Assembly: GCF_024158035.1 (NCBI RefSeq)
Contig: NZ_JAMZEK010000003.1
Coordinates: forward strand, 806,001-870,000
Length of the DNA stretch: 64,000 bases
From: Dyella lutea
Lineage (GTDB): Bacteria; Pseudomonadota; Gammaproteobacteria; Xanthomonadales; Rhodanobacteraceae
Reading direction: 5' to 3'
In this document: positions 48,975 to 59,226 of the stretch, piece by piece
Numbering within the stretch: the first letter of the stretch is position 1
Layout of the letters: the number at the start of each line of letters is the position of its first letter
The notes under the pieces: generated by a model
Databases searched by the model: none
Seen by the model: the letters and a program-made list of their open reading frames with translations, nothing else
What the model was told of the DNA's origin: nothing
Translations under genes and position numbers: made by a program

Positions 48975-49865
48975 TCAGGCGTCCTCGCGCCCGTCGAGGC
49001 CCGCGCGACGCGCGGCGACCAGCGCCAGGGCGGACCAGTCCAGATCCTCGCCCCCGTGGGCCAGCGCGTCGAGGAAGCCGTCGCGCAGCACGCCGGCGAA
49101 CGGCAGCGGCACCCGCCGGCCCTCCCCAGCGCTCAACGCCAGGCCGACATCCTTGAGGCCCAGCGCCATGGCGAAGCCGGCCGGGCTGAAACGTTGCTCG
49201 GCAATCAACCTGCCGTAACCCTGGTACGCCGGCGCAGCAAACAACGTGGAGGTCATCACCTCGAGGAAATCCGCCGCGTCCACGCCGTAGGCGCGGGTGA
49301 GCGTGGAGGCCTCGGCCATCGTCTCGATCGCCGAGGCAAGCATGAAGTTGCCGGCGATCTTCACCACGCTGGCCCGCACCGGATCCTCGCCCATCGGCCA
49401 GACCTTCGTACCCATCGCCTCGAGCAGCGGGCGTACCTTGTCGATGGCGGTGGACTTGCCGGCGGCGACGATATTGAGCTTGGCCGCAGCGGCGGCATCC
49501 GGGCGACCGAACACCGGTGCGGAAACGTAGTCGATCCCCCGCGCCGTGTGCGCGTCGGCCAGTTCCCGGGCCAATGCCACCGAGATGGTCGCGTGGTTGA
49601 CGTGCACCGTGCCCGGATCCATCGCGTCGAGCAGGCCACTGTCGAGGAACACCGCACGTACCGCCTGGTCATTGGCGAGCATCGAGCAGACGGCGTCGCC
49701 CAGCACGGCACGGTCGGGGGTCCTGGCCAGCTTCGCGCCCAGCGCCAGCAGCGGCTCGGCCGCCGCCTCCGAGCGATTCCAGACCGTGACGGCATGACCG
49801 GCTGCCACAAGGTTGCTGGCCATGGCGCTGCCCATGGACCCCAGTCCGATGAATCCGACTTTCAT
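48975..49865 (-). CDS. NAD(P)-dependent beta-hydroxyacid dehydrogenase (HIBADH/GarR family)
   Basis: A 296-residue dehydrogenase. The Rossmann motif KVGFIGLGSMGSAMASNLV starts the protein. The substrate-binding strand VHVNHATISVALARELAD differs slightly from the usual D-x-(S/T)T-x-S pattern. The catalytic Lys lies in RASVVKIAGNFMLASAIETM. It reduces or oxidises small 3-hydroxyacids or imines; which one is not clear. The ATG gives MKVGFIGLG, the exact start of the fold. Confidence 0.9.
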   Translation of the reverse strand: MKVGFIGLGSMGSAMASNLVAAGHAVTVWNRSEAAAEPLLALGAKLARTPDRAVLGDAVCSMLANDQAVRAVFLDSGLLDAMDPGTVHVNHATISVALARELADAHTARGIDYVSAPVFGRPDAAAAAKLNIVAAGKSTAIDKVRPLLEAMGTKVWPMGEDPVRASVVKIAGNFMLASAIETMAEASTLTRAYGVDAADFLEVMTSTLFAAPAYQGYGRLIAEQRFSPAGFAMALGLKDVGLALSAGEGRRVPLPFAGVLRDGFLDALAHGGEDLDWSALALVAARRAGLDGREDA

Positions 49866-49959
49866 GCGATGCGCTCCACTACGAATGCGTATAAGGTGGA
49901 TGAGACCACCGCCGGCGTTCAGTGGACGCGAAGCCGCGGACCGGGGAACGCAGCGTTTC

Positions 49960-51141
49960 CTAGCCGGCCACCTCACCGGCCGCATGGCCGGATGCCCAGG
50001 CCCACTGGAAGTTGTAGCCGCCGAGCCAGCCGGTGACGTCGACCACCTCGCCGATGAAATACAGCCCGGGCACCCGCTTCGACTCCATCGTCGAGGACGA
50101 GAGCTCGTTCGTGTCGACCCCGCCCAGGGTGACCTCGGCGGTGCGGTAGCCTTCGGTGCCGCTGGCGACGATCGGCCAGTCGTGCAGCTGGCGGCCGATG
50201 TCGACCAGTTCCGCCTCGCGGAACTGCCGCATCGGTTTGCTCGGGAACCACACCTCGCACAGCCGCTGCGCCAGCCGCTTGGGTAGCAGGTCGCCCAGCA
50301 CGTTCTTCAACTCCGCCGCCGGACGCTCGCCGCGCTGCGCCACCAGCCAGTCGCCGATGTCGGCCTCTGGCGACAGGTCCAGCCGCAAGTCGTCGCCCGC
50401 CTGCCAGTAGCTGGAGATCTGCAGGATCGCCGGCCCGCTCACCCCGCGGTGGGTGAACAGCAGGCCAGCGCGAAAGCTGTGCTTGCCCACCCGCGCCTCG
50501 CTCACCGGCAAGGCCAGACCGGCCAGGTCCTGGTAGCGCTCCTGGTGCTTTCCGCTGAGCGTGAGCGGCACCAGGCCGGCCCGGGTCGGCAGCACCCGAT
50601 GACCGAACTGTCGCGCCAGCTCGTAGCCGAAACCGGTCGCACCCAGGCTGGGGATCGACAGGCCGCCGGTGGCGATCACCAGCGAGGTCGCCTGTATCGG
50701 CCCGTCGGCCGTCTCGATGAGAAAACCCTCTTCCGACTTCGCCACCTGGGTCACTGCGCAACTGGTGCGCACCTCCACGCCGGCAGCCGCGCACTCGTCC
50801 AGCAGCATGCGCACGATCAGCTTGGACGACTCGTCGCAGAACAGCTGGCCGAGTTCCTTCTCGTGGTAGCGGATGCCGCGCTTTTCCACCAGCGCGATGA
50901 AATCCCACGGCGTATAACGCGCCAGCGCGGACTTGGCGAAATGCGGGTTGGCCGAGAGAAAGTTGGCCGGCGTCGTGCCCAGGTTGGTGAAATTGCAGCG
51001 CCCGCCACCGGACATCAGGATCTTCTTGCCCGCCTTGTTGGCGTGGTCGACCACCCGCACGCGCTTGCCGCGCTGGCCCGCGGTGATGGCACACATCAGG
51101 CCCGCGGCACCGGCACCGATCACCAGCACGTCGACCTTCAT
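49960..51141 (-). CDS. HI0933/BaiN-family flavoprotein
   Basis: A 393-residue FAD protein. The dinucleotide site is VDVLVIGAGAAGLMCAITAG, with family motifs KKILMSGGGRCNFTN and SLVIATGGLSIPSLGATGFG. GLYFIGEVVDVTGWLGGYNF and QWAWASGHAAGE close the FAD domain. BaiN in gut bacteria reduces bile-acid double bonds, but most members of this family have no known substrate. ATG gives the canonical MKVDVLVIGAGAAG. Confidence 0.93.
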   Translation of the reverse strand: MKVDVLVIGAGAAGLMCAITAGQRGKRVRVVDHANKAGKKILMSGGGRCNFTNLGTTPANFLSANPHFAKSALARYTPWDFIALVEKRGIRYHEKELGQLFCDESSKLIVRMLLDECAAAGVEVRTSCAVTQVAKSEEGFLIETADGPIQATSLVIATGGLSIPSLGATGFGYELARQFGHRVLPTRAGLVPLTLSGKHQERYQDLAGLALPVSEARVGKHSFRAGLLFTHRGVSGPAILQISSYWQAGDDLRLDLSPEADIGDWLVAQRGERPAAELKNVLGDLLPKRLAQRLCEVWFPSKPMRQFREAELVDIGRQLHDWPIVASGTEGYRTAEVTLGGVDTNELSSSTMESKRVPGLYFIGEVVDVTGWLGGYNFQWAWASGHAAGEVAG

Positions 51142-51207
51142 GCGCGAAGGTCCGGAGGCGACGACAGCGAGGCGAACGGCGGCAACAGGGTGATAGGCAT
51201 GCAGTCA

Positions 51208-51234
51208 CTGGATTCCGGCTTGCGCCGGAATGAC
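51208..51234 (-). repeat. REP-type stem-loop unit, single copy
   Basis: On the minus strand the 27-base unit begins GTCATTCCGGCGCAAGCC and ends GGAATCCAG. It belongs to the same family as the units at 24325-24404 and 59120-59146. It lies between the BaiN-like gene and yajQ. Confidence 0.8.
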
Positions 51235-51315
51235 GGAGGGAGGGAGACGGTGGCGGATTATCCCACGGCGCGGCTGGCTTACACTTGCCCCTTTCCCGCC
51301 GCCCGAGATGTCGCC

Positions 51316-51798
51316 ATGCCCTCCTTCGACGTGGTCTCCGAAGTCGACAAGCACGAACTCACCAACGCCGTGGACCAGGCCAACCGCGAACTCACCACGC
51401 GCTTCGACTTCAAGGGCACGAACGCGAAGTTCGAGCTGGAGGATTTCGTGATCACCGCCACCGGTGCCAGCGAGTTCCAGCTCAGGCAGATGCGCGACAT
51501 CCTCACTACTCGTCTGGCCACGCGCAAGATCGACCTGCGCGCGCTGGAAACCGCCGACCCGGAGACCAATCTGGCCGGTTCGCGGCAGAAGATCACCGTG
51601 AAACAGGGCATCGAGCAGGCGTCCGCCAAGAAGCTGATCGCCGCGATCAAGGCGGCCAAAATCAAGGTCGAGGCGCAGATCAACGGCGAGAAGCTGCGCG
51701 TCACCGGCAAGAAACGCGACGACCTGCAGGCCGCCATCGCCCTGCTGCGGCAGACCGATGTCGGCGTGCCGCTGCAGTTCGACAACTTCCGCGACTGA
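51316..51798 (+). CDS. yajQ: YajQ-family nucleotide-binding protein
   Basis: A 160-residue UPF0234/YajQ protein. The family opening PSFDVVSEVDKHELTNAVDQ, FDFKGTNAKFELED and KQGIEQASAKKLIAAIKAAK are present. The ending DDLQAAIALLRQTDVGVPLQ and FDNFRD is typical. In Xanthomonas the homologue binds cyclic di-GMP and controls virulence and biofilm genes; a diguanylate cyclase lies 4 kb downstream here. The ATG giving MPSFDVVSE is the conserved start. Confidence 0.96.
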   Translation: MPSFDVVSEVDKHELTNAVDQANRELTTRFDFKGTNAKFELEDFVITATGASEFQLRQMRDILTTRLATRKIDLRALETADPETNLAGSRQKITVKQGIEQASAKKLIAAIKAAKIKVEAQINGEKLRVTGKKRDDLQAAIALLRQTDVGVPLQFDNFRD

Positions 51799-51806
51799 GC
51801 CCCGGC

Positions 51807-52319
51807 TCAGCCCAGGCCACGCCGCCGCAGCACATGGCGGCTGAGCCACGGCGCGAGGGCGAACCCCAGGCAGGCCAGCGTGACGATCCACAGCAGCGCG
51901 TCCCAGGGTCCCTGCGGCTGCGGATGGTCGTGCCGGATCCAGCCATCCAGCACCCTCGAGACGGCCGAGAACGAAAACACCAGATCGATCCAGTATGGCG
52001 GCCGAAGCGGAACGAAACGCAGCCCCCCGCCGACCTGGAGGGAACGACGCCGGAACCAGCCGGCCCCGCGCAGGAACACCGCTGCCATCAGCATCGCGAG
52101 CAACACCGGATAGGCGACTGCGGCCAGCCGCGCATCGGCGCCGGCATGGCGCAGGGCCAGGGCCGCGACCATCGCCAGCACGCTGAGCATGACGCTGCCA
52201 CGCGTGGTCCCCGCGGCAGGATAGGGAATCACCCGCACCCGTCCGTCCCGGATCTCGGACGGCTTGGGCGGCAACCAGCGGTAGCCCTGTTCTCCGTTGC
52301 TTCCCTCGATGCCGATCAT
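51807..52319 (-). CDS. Probable COG4648-like or unknown membrane protein
   Basis: A 170-residue protein I do not firmly recognise. It has a hydrophilic first 40 residues and then hydrophobic segments around VMLSVLAMVAALALRHAGAD, AAVAYPVLLAMLMAAVFLRG and LLWIVTLACLGFALAPWLSR. Between them lies GGLRFVPLRPPYWIDLVFSF. Its stop lies 8 bases after the yajQ stop (convergent), and it reads in the same direction as the DUF1345 gene 10 bases upstream, probably one transcript. Confidence 0.55.
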   Translation of the reverse strand: MIGIEGSNGEQGYRWLPPKPSEIRDGRVRVIPYPAAGTTRGSVMLSVLAMVAALALRHAGADARLAAVAYPVLLAMLMAAVFLRGAGWFRRRSLQVGGGLRFVPLRPPYWIDLVFSFSAVSRVLDGWIRHDHPQPQGPWDALLWIVTLACLGFALAPWLSRHVLRRRGLG

Positions 52320-52329
52320 GCCGCCGCCC

Positions 52330-53013
52330 TCAGGCCTGCCCGGCCACGATGTTCACGGTGACGGCGATGATGAAGACGTTGAAGAAGAACGCGATCACGC
52401 TGTGCAGCAGGACCATGCGGCGCAACTCGCGACTGGTGATCTGCACGTCGGAAACCTGGAACGTCATGCCGATCACGATCGAGAAATAAGCGAAATCCCA
52501 ATAGTCCGGCTCATCCTTGCCGGGAAACTCCAGCCCCTGGTGCGGGCTGCCGTAATCGCCGTAGAAGCCGTGCGCGTAGTGCAGTGCGAACATCACGTTG
52601 ATGAACAGCCAAGCCAGCACGATGCAGCTTCCGGCCACCGCGAGCGCCGGCCAGCCGCCATTGCGGGCCGCATGCAGTTCGGTGCCCAGGGCCACCATCA
52701 CCATCCCGGTCACCGCGATCGCGCTCCAAAGGACGCCCCAGCGACCGGCATCCTGCAGTCGCGCCTGGTGCCGCATGCTCTTGATCGAGGCGCGGTTGAA
52801 CATCAGCAGCATGCCGCCGAGGAACACCAGCGCGCCCAGGTCGAAGCCAAGCAGCAGCGCCGGTGCCAGCGACATGCCGGCGCCGTGCAGCACGCCGGAC
52901 GCGAGCACGAAGACCAAGAAAGCCGTACTCAGTCGCGGACGGACCCACAACGAATGCAAGGGTCGCCAACGGCGACGACCGGACGGGGCGGAATGCTCGG
53001 GTGTCGTGTTCAT
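52330..53013 (-). CDS. DUF1345 integral membrane protein
   Basis: A 227-residue inner-membrane protein with five predicted helices. The family core is SIKSMRHQARLQDAGRWGVL, VMFALHYAHGFYGDYGSPHQ and DYWDFAYFSIVIGMTFQVSD with the conserved Asp/Phe/Gln. The family's function is unknown; the pattern recalls ion-channel or sensor-like proteins. It is followed closely by the unknown membrane protein in the same direction. Confidence 0.85.
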   Translation of the reverse strand: MNTTPEHSAPSGRRRWRPLHSLWVRPRLSTAFLVFVLASGVLHGAGMSLAPALLLGFDLGALVFLGGMLLMFNRASIKSMRHQARLQDAGRWGVLWSAIAVTGMVMVALGTELHAARNGGWPALAVAGSCIVLAWLFINVMFALHYAHGFYGDYGSPHQGLEFPGKDEPDYWDFAYFSIVIGMTFQVSDVQITSRELRRMVLLHSVIAFFFNVFIIAVTVNIVAGQA

Positions 53014-53037
53014 GCAGGACGATTCGGCCTCGAAAGA

Positions 53038-53331
53038 TCAGACAAGCAGATCGCCGACATCGGGATGGCGCCCGGCCCACACTGCAGCATAGGAACAGCT
53101 CGGGCGCACTCGCCAGCCGCGTCGACGCGCCTCGGCGAAGGCCGCAGCGACCAGCGCGGCGGCCATGCCCTTGCCGCGTGCCGCCGGCGGCACGCCGGTG
53201 TGATCGATGGTCATCACCGCCCCGCCGTCCCCGGACTGCAGCAGGTAGGTCAGGATGCCGCGATGGCCATCCTGGCGCGTTTCGAATACACGGGCATCTT
53301 CATCGTGATGGATGGCGAAGTCGGTCGACAT
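53038..53331 (-). CDS. Small GNAT-type N-acetyltransferase (YjdJ-like)
   Basis: A 97-residue acetyltransferase of the compact Acetyltransf_CG group. The protein has ILTYLLQSGDGGAVMTIDHT, then VPPAARGKGMAAALVAAAFA with the acetyl-CoA-binding R-G-x-G-M-A motif, and RVRPSCSYAAVWAGRHPD, where the conserved Cys lies. The substrate is unknown. The ATG at 53329-53331 (MSTDFAIHHDEDARVF) was chosen to fit the family length. Confidence 0.85.
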   Translation of the reverse strand: MSTDFAIHHDEDARVFETRQDGHRGILTYLLQSGDGGAVMTIDHTGVPPAARGKGMAAALVAAAFAEARRRGWRVRPSCSYAAVWAGRHPDVGDLLV

Positions 53332-53471
53332 GCGGGCTCCGGGGGGCGGCTGCCGCACAGCATACGACCGAAGCCGGCGGCGGATGCCCGCCGACGCGCC
53401 ATACGCAACAAGTTTCGCCGCGCGGCAGCGTGCCGGTGCGGCGATCGGCATCGCGCCGCCGCCAGGTCGAG

Positions 53472-54542
<1,071 letters not shown>

Positions 54543-54578
54543 GGGGCGGTTCCTCGTGTCGGGGTCCGGGCGACCATG

Positions 54579-54610
54579 AAAAAAGCCGCCAGGGTTGGGC
54601 TGGCGGCTTT
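54579..54610 (-). terminator. Attenuator terminator in the aroG leader
   Basis: On the minus strand AAAGCCGCCAG (54610-54600) pairs with CTGGCGGCTTT (54592-54582) around a 7-base loop, followed by T's to give a six-U tract ending at 54579. It sits between the leader peptide and aroG rather than after a gene, so it is an intrinsic attenuator. A possible antiterminator exists: GGCGG in codons 20-21 of the leader (plus strand 54659-54663) can pair with CCGCC in its left arm. Confidence 0.85.
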
Positions 54611-54637
54611 CAGGATTCGGTGGGATCGGTGTTTTGC

Positions 54638-54718
54638 TTACGATCGCGCCCCTGGCTCCGCCTGTGGCTTCGGATAGCCATAAAACCAAGCAAACCAGCG
54701 GGCAGTGCGGATCGTCAT
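54638..54718 (-). CDS. aroG leader peptide, 26 residues, rich in Trp, Phe and Tyr
   Basis: A 27-codon frame reading MTIRTARWFAWFYGYPKPQ and then AEPGARS. Codons 8-15 encode Trp-Phe-Ala-Trp-Phe-Tyr-Gly-Tyr, so two of each aromatic amino acid fall in eight codons. The frame ends 27 bases before an intrinsic terminator and 95 bases before aroG. Ribosome stalling at these codons when any aromatic amino acid is short would free the region for antitermination, as in trpL and pheL attenuation. A clear Shine-Dalgarno sequence is not visible upstream. Confidence 0.8.
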   Translation of the reverse strand: MTIRTARWFAWFYGYPKPQAEPGARS

Positions 54719-54846
54719 GAAGCTAGGGATACCACATCCAAGGACCGATGCAAACGTCGGAAATGGCATAAGCGCCGACGACCAGCGGCCGGAAGGCAGG
54801 CGCGCGTTGCCGCAAGCGCCCGCCGGCACCTGCCGGCACCGCTAAG

Positions 54847-55776
54847 ATGCGAGGCATGCCCACCGCCCTGCATCTCGTCACGCGACCGGCCCAGGCAGCG
54901 ATCCGCCGCTGGGTGGCGGGCGCGTTCCCGCGCAACGGTGGGGGTACGGTCGACTACGACACCCCGGTGGGCGATCCCGGCCTGTTCGATCCGGAGGGCG
55001 CGACCTGGCGCATCCATGCCGATTTTCCCGGCATGCTCGCCGGCGGCCTGGCCGCGCTGATGCTGCAGACGCTGCATCCGCTGGCGCTGGCAGGGGTGTG
55101 GGACCACTCCAACTTCCGCGAGGATCTGCTCGGTCGGCTTCGCCGAACTACCACCTTCGTCGGCGGCACCACCTACGCGCCACGCGCGTCGGCAGAGGCA
55201 TTGATCGAGCGCGTGCGCCATATCCATGACCGGGTCCGCGGCACCACCGAGGACGGCCGCCCCTACGACGCCAACGATCCGGCCCTGCTCACCTGGGTCC
55301 ACGTGACCGAAGCCTACAGCTTCCTGCAGGGCTACCGCCGATACAGTCACATCGACCTGCCGGGCGGTGCGGCCGACCGTTACTTCGACGAATGCCGCCG
55401 GGTCGCCGAAGCACTGGGGGCACGGGACGTGCCGCGCAGCGAGAGCGAGGTCGACGCCTACTTCCGCAGCGTGCGCCCCACGCTCGCCTACACCGGGCGC
55501 ACCCGCACCGTGCTGGACATCCTCGCCCAGGTGCGGTTGCCGGTGCCGGTCGCCTCGCTGTCGCGCGACGTATTCCTGCACGCCGGGGCCGCGCTGTTGC
55601 CCGAATGGGCGATCCGGATGCTGCGGAGGACGCCTGCCCAGCGGGCCAGGGCACGGATGGCGGCGCATGCGCTGTGGTCGATGGCACCGGTATTCCGGCT
55701 GGCCCTGACCGAAGGCATCGCGGCGCATGCATGCCGCCGGGTCGGACGCGACCCACGCGAACTGCACCACTGGTAA
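54847..55776 (+). CDS. MpaB-like oxygenase (DUF2236)
   Basis: A 309-residue protein of the DUF2236 family, which includes haem-binding MpaB' and latex-clearing oxygenases. A proposed haem pocket includes LQTLHPLALAGVWDHSNFRE, with His residues in LHPLA and DHSNF. RTTTFVGGTTYAPRASAEAL, RVRHIHDRVRGTTEDGRPY and LLTWVHVTEAYSFLQGYRRY are conserved segments of the family. The substrate is unknown. ATG at 54856 is an alternative start. The region 54719-54846 upstream holds the divergent aroG promoter. Confidence 0.85.
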   Translation: MRGMPTALHLVTRPAQAAIRRWVAGAFPRNGGGTVDYDTPVGDPGLFDPEGATWRIHADFPGMLAGGLAALMLQTLHPLALAGVWDHSNFREDLLGRLRRTTTFVGGTTYAPRASAEALIERVRHIHDRVRGTTEDGRPYDANDPALLTWVHVTEAYSFLQGYRRYSHIDLPGGAADRYFDECRRVAEALGARDVPRSESEVDAYFRSVRPTLAYTGRTRTVLDILAQVRLPVPVASLSRDVFLHAGAALLPEWAIRMLRRTPAQRARARMAAHALWSMAPVFRLALTEGIAAHACRRVGRDPRELHHW

Positions 55777-55794
55777 CCGGCTACCCGCCCGGAC

Positions 55795-56967
55795 TCAGGC
55801 GGTCGCCTCCGACGACATCACGCGATTGCGCCCGGCCCGCTTGGCCGCATAGAGCGCGGCATCGGCACGACGGCGCAGCACGGTCATGTCCCAGCCACCG
55901 GGCCCGGCCACGGCGGTACCGATCGACACCGTCAGGCGGACCGGCTCGCCGTTGATCACCATCGGGGAGTTCTCGACCGTGGCGCGGATACGCTCGGCCA
56001 GCGCCAGCAGGCCCGCCTCGTCGACCCCCGGCGACAGCACGAGAAACTCCTCGCCACCGACCCGGCCGACGATATCGCCGCTGCGAAGCATGCTCTGGAT
56101 GTGGCCGACGAGGGCTTGCAGGACCTTGTCGCCGCCGTCATGGCCGAAGCGGTCGTTGATGTACTTGAAGTGGTCCGCGTCGAGCAGCAGCACGCCGACC
56201 GAGCCGCGCCACCCCCTGGCCTCGGCGAGCATCCGGTCGGAGGCCTCGCCCATGGCCCTCCGGTTGGCGACGCCGGTCAGTGGATCGATCCGCGCCAGGT
56301 CGTGCAGTTCGCGTCGCAGGATCTCGTTGTAAAGCAGCAGGAAACCGATGCTGGCGAATAGCGGCTGCATGCCCGAGAGCAGCACGTAGAACACGTTCAC
56401 CGGAGTCGGCGTGGCCACCTGATCCGGCGGGTGGGAGCCCAGCCACAGCGACCCGTTGCGCCACAGCAGCAGGGCCAGTTCCAGCAGGTAGACCCACAAC
56501 AGCACGCATCGGGCACGCGTGTCGCGTTCCCGGCAACCGCCGCGCAAGGCCTCGACGTTGAGCAACACGTTGCCCAGGATCGCGCACGAGCCCCACAGCA
56601 CGCGCAACCGGTAGTCGGGATAGACCGCACCCAGCCAGGAAACGCCGGCCCAGCCGAGGAAACCGATCGTCGCCGCTGTCTTCAGCCGCAGCGGCTCGCC
56701 GAGCAGTTGGCGGATGGCCACCACCACCATGCCTTGGGCGAGCAGGTTGAGGGCGTTGCCTCCGATGACCAGCGCAGAGGGGGAAATGAACGCCTGCAAC
56801 GCCAGCAGTCCGTATCCGGAAGCCTCCACAGCCAACGCAAGCGCGCGCAGCCGTATGGCCGCCAGCGCGCGGCCGTTGCCGCTGTGGGTCCCCACCCAGA
56901 GCATGAGACCCAGCGCCAGGGCCTGCACCGCATTGAGCAGAGACAGTGTTTCGACTTGAACCGGCAT
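55795..56967 (-). CDS. Membrane diguanylate cyclase with GGEEF and intact I-site
   Basis: A 390-residue protein that should make cyclic di-GMP from GTP. About seven membrane helices fill residues 8-215. The C-terminal GGDEF domain (about 225-388) has [32 protein letters not shown] and the active site GGEEF at 304-308. The allosteric I-site RxxD (Arg295-Asp298) stands five residues before it, so product feedback is likely. The N-terminal sensor type is not recognised. GGGAGAGG precedes the chosen ATG. c-di-GMP could act on the nearby YajQ homologue or the exopolysaccharide cassette. Confidence 0.92.
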   Translation of the reverse strand: MPVQVETLSLLNAVQALALGLMLWVGTHSGNGRALAAIRLRALALAVEASGYGLLALQAFISPSALVIGGNALNLLAQGMVVVAIRQLLGEPLRLKTAATIGFLGWAGVSWLGAVYPDYRLRVLWGSCAILGNVLLNVEALRGGCRERDTRARCVLLWVYLLELALLLWRNGSLWLGSHPPDQVATPTPVNVFYVLLSGMQPLFASIGFLLLYNEILRRELHDLARIDPLTGVANRRAMGEASDRMLAEARGWRGSVGVLLLDADHFKYINDRFGHDGGDKVLQALVGHIQSMLRSGDIVGRVGGEEFLVLSPGVDEAGLLALAERIRATVENSPMVINGEPVRLTVSIGTAVAGPGGWDMTVLRRRADAALYAAKRAGRNRVMSSEATA

Positions 56968-57134
56968 CCCCTCTCCCCGCCCGGCCGGCCACATGTGCCG
57001 CCGAATTGCACGGCGCGATAGTACCTGCCGGGCCGGCCTCCGTGCATGGCGGAGGCTTCCCCGGGGAACCCCGGGGCTTTGCCAGCCCGCGGGGATTGGC
57101 TACTTTCGCCGCGGAGACACTCACCGGACCCCGG

Positions 57135-59018
57135 ATGGCCACGCTCATTCCTTCCCGCAACAGCTGCCTGCCGCGCATGACCGGCGGCGAGAAACGCGTC
57201 TCCGAACGCCTGGAGCAGAAACTCGAGGACGATTACCTGATCTGGTACGACGTCCCGGTCGGCCCCAAGCAGCGCCATCCGGATTTCGTCATCGTCCACC
57301 CGCGCCGCGGCCTGCTGGTACTGGAGGTGAAGGACTGGAAGGCCGAGACCCTGCAGCAGGTCGACAACACCCAGGTCACCCTGCTCACCGACCGCGGCAC
57401 GGTGAAGGAGAACAACCCGCTGCTGCAGGCACGCGCCTATGCGCTGGAGATCGGCGTGGCGTTGCAGAAGGACCCGGCCCTGCACTTCCCGCCCGGCCAC
57501 CGCCACGCCGGCAAGCTGGTGATGCCGTGGGGCTGGGGCGTGGTGCTGGCCAACATCAGCCGCAAGCAGTTCGACGAGGGCGGGCTGGACGCCGTGCTGC
57601 CGGCGCACCTGGTGATCTGCCGCGACGAGATCTACGAATCGGTGGAAGCCGAGGCCTTCCAGGAGCGGCTGTGGGCGATGTTCCCGCAGGTGTTCCCGGT
57701 GGCGCTCACCCTGCCCCAGCTCGACCGCGTGCGCTGGCACCTGTTTCCGGAGCTCCGGGTCGACCCGGGCTCGGGCCAGTTCGGCCTGTTCCCCGCCCGG
57801 GAGGACGAGCCGGGCAAGGCAATCGAGATCCCCGAACTGGTCAAGGTGATGGATGCGCAGCAGGAGCAGTTGGCGCGTTCGCTGGGCGACGGCCATCGCC
57901 TGATCCACGGCGTGGCCGGCTCGGGCAAGACAATGATCCTGGGTTTCCGCGCCCTGCAGCTGGCGCGGACCATGGCCAAGCCGATCCTGGTGCTCTGCTA
58001 CAACAAGACCCTCGCCGGGCGGCTGGACCAGCTGGTCGGCGAGCGCGGCCTGTCGGACAAGGTGCAGGTCTACAACTTCCACCGCTGGTGCCGGCAGATG
58101 CTCACCGCCTACCACGTGGACCTGCCCACGAAGGAAGGCAAGAGCACCGACGATTTCTTCGCCGAGATGGTCGAACGGGTGATCGCCGGGGTCGACCGCG
58201 GGCAGATCCCGCGCTTCCAGTACGGCGCCGTGCTGGTGGACGAGGGCCACGACTTCGAGCCGGACTGGTACAAGCTGATCGTGCAGATGGTCGACCCAAG
58301 CACCAACTCGCTGCTGGTGCTGTACGACGACGCGCAGAACATCTACGGCCGCGACGACCGGCGCAAGTTCACCTGGAAGGAACTGGGCGTGCAGGCGCAG
58401 GGCCGCACCACCATCCTCAAGCTCAACTACCGCAACACGCTGGAGATCCTGTCGGTCGCGCGCGGCTTTGCCAGCGACCTGCTGATCGAACGGATCGGCG
58501 AGGACGACGGCGTGCCGCTGATCGCGCCGCAAAGCGCCGGCCGCCGCGGTCCGGTACCCGAACTGATCCGCACCGACACCGTCGGCGAGCAGCTCACGAC
58601 TCTGATCCAGTGCCTGCGCGACGAGGCCGCCCACGGCCGGCCGCTGTCGGACATGGCGGTGATCTTCCGCAACCAGTGGGAGGGCGAGAAGCTGCACGAG
58701 GCACTCAAGCGCGAGGGCATCGCCAGCCGCCTGGCCGAAGGCGATGGCAAGCGCGCGCTGTTCCTGGTCGAGGACGCAGTGCGGCTGGTCACCATGCACT
58801 CGAGCAAGGGCCTGGAATTCCCGGTGGTGTTCATCCCCGGCCTCGGCTCACTGCCCAAGCCCGGCAAGGACGAGGCCGAGGAAGCCCGCCTGCTCTATGT
58901 CGCGATGACCCGCGCCACCGAGCGACTGGTGCTGATCCACCACGAGGACTCGGTGTTCAGCCAGCGCATCCGCAACGCGATCAACGACGTGCAGGGGCAG
59001 TTGCAGGCGCTGGCGTGA
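57135..59018 (+). CDS. NERD nuclease fused to a UvrD/Rep-type SF1 helicase
   Basis: A 627-residue protein. The N-terminal NERD domain (about 15-160) belongs to the PD-(D/E)xK nucleases, with Asp50 in [15 protein letters not shown] and Glu64-x-Lys66 in [12 protein letters not shown]. The helicase has Walker A GVAGSGKT at about 259-266 and Walker [13 protein letters not shown] (Asp369, Glu370). Motif III-like [33 protein letters not shown] and [19 protein letters not shown] complete it. Such NERD-helicases are linked to DNA repair or anti-phage nuclease-helicase defence. It stands alone between a diguanylate cyclase gene and msrB. ATG at 57135 was chosen by homology length. Confidence 0.9.
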   Translation: MATLIPSRNSCLPRMTGGEKRVSERLEQKLEDDYLIWYDVPVGPKQRHPDFVIVHPRRGLLVLEVKDWKAETLQQVDNTQVTLLTDRGTVKENNPLLQARAYALEIGVALQKDPALHFPPGHRHAGKLVMPWGWGVVLANISRKQFDEGGLDAVLPAHLVICRDEIYESVEAEAFQERLWAMFPQVFPVALTLPQLDRVRWHLFPELRVDPGSGQFGLFPAREDEPGKAIEIPELVKVMDAQQEQLARSLGDGHRLIHGVAGSGKTMILGFRALQLARTMAKPILVLCYNKTLAGRLDQLVGERGLSDKVQVYNFHRWCRQMLTAYHVDLPTKEGKSTDDFFAEMVERVIAGVDRGQIPRFQYGAVLVDEGHDFEPDWYKLIVQMVDPSTNSLLVLYDDAQNIYGRDDRRKFTWKELGVQAQGRTTILKLNYRNTLEILSVARGFASDLLIERIGEDDGVPLIAPQSAGRRGPVPELIRTDTVGEQLTTLIQCLRDEAAHGRPLSDMAVIFRNQWEGEKLHEALKREGIASRLAEGDGKRALFLVEDAVRLVTMHSSKGLEFPVVFIPGLGSLPKPGKDEAEEARLLYVAMTRATERLVLIHHEDSVFSQRIRNAINDVQGQLQALA

Positions 59019-59119
59019 GCGGGAGTGGCTCCTCGCGGCTCCGGGGGAGGCGCTGGATGACCAACCCTGCGGCTGTCGAAAGTCCCCGCGTCGAACCACT
59101 CGCGACACGCATCTTCATC

Positions 59120-59146
59120 GTCGTTCCAGCGAAAGCTGGAACCCAG
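59120..59146 (+). repeat. REP-type stem-loop unit, single copy
   Basis: A 27-base unit beginning GTCGTTCCAGCGAAAGCT and ending GGAACCCAG. It shares the conserved frame of the units at 24325-24404 and 51208-51234, with compensating changes in the stem. It lies in the 208-base gap between the NERD-helicase and msrB genes. Confidence 0.75.
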
Positions 59147-59226
59147 CGACTCACCATGCCTCAGCCTGCTTGGACAACCCCCGCCAACACCCCATCTTGT
59201 CGATATCGTCACCCGCTGGAGCCACC

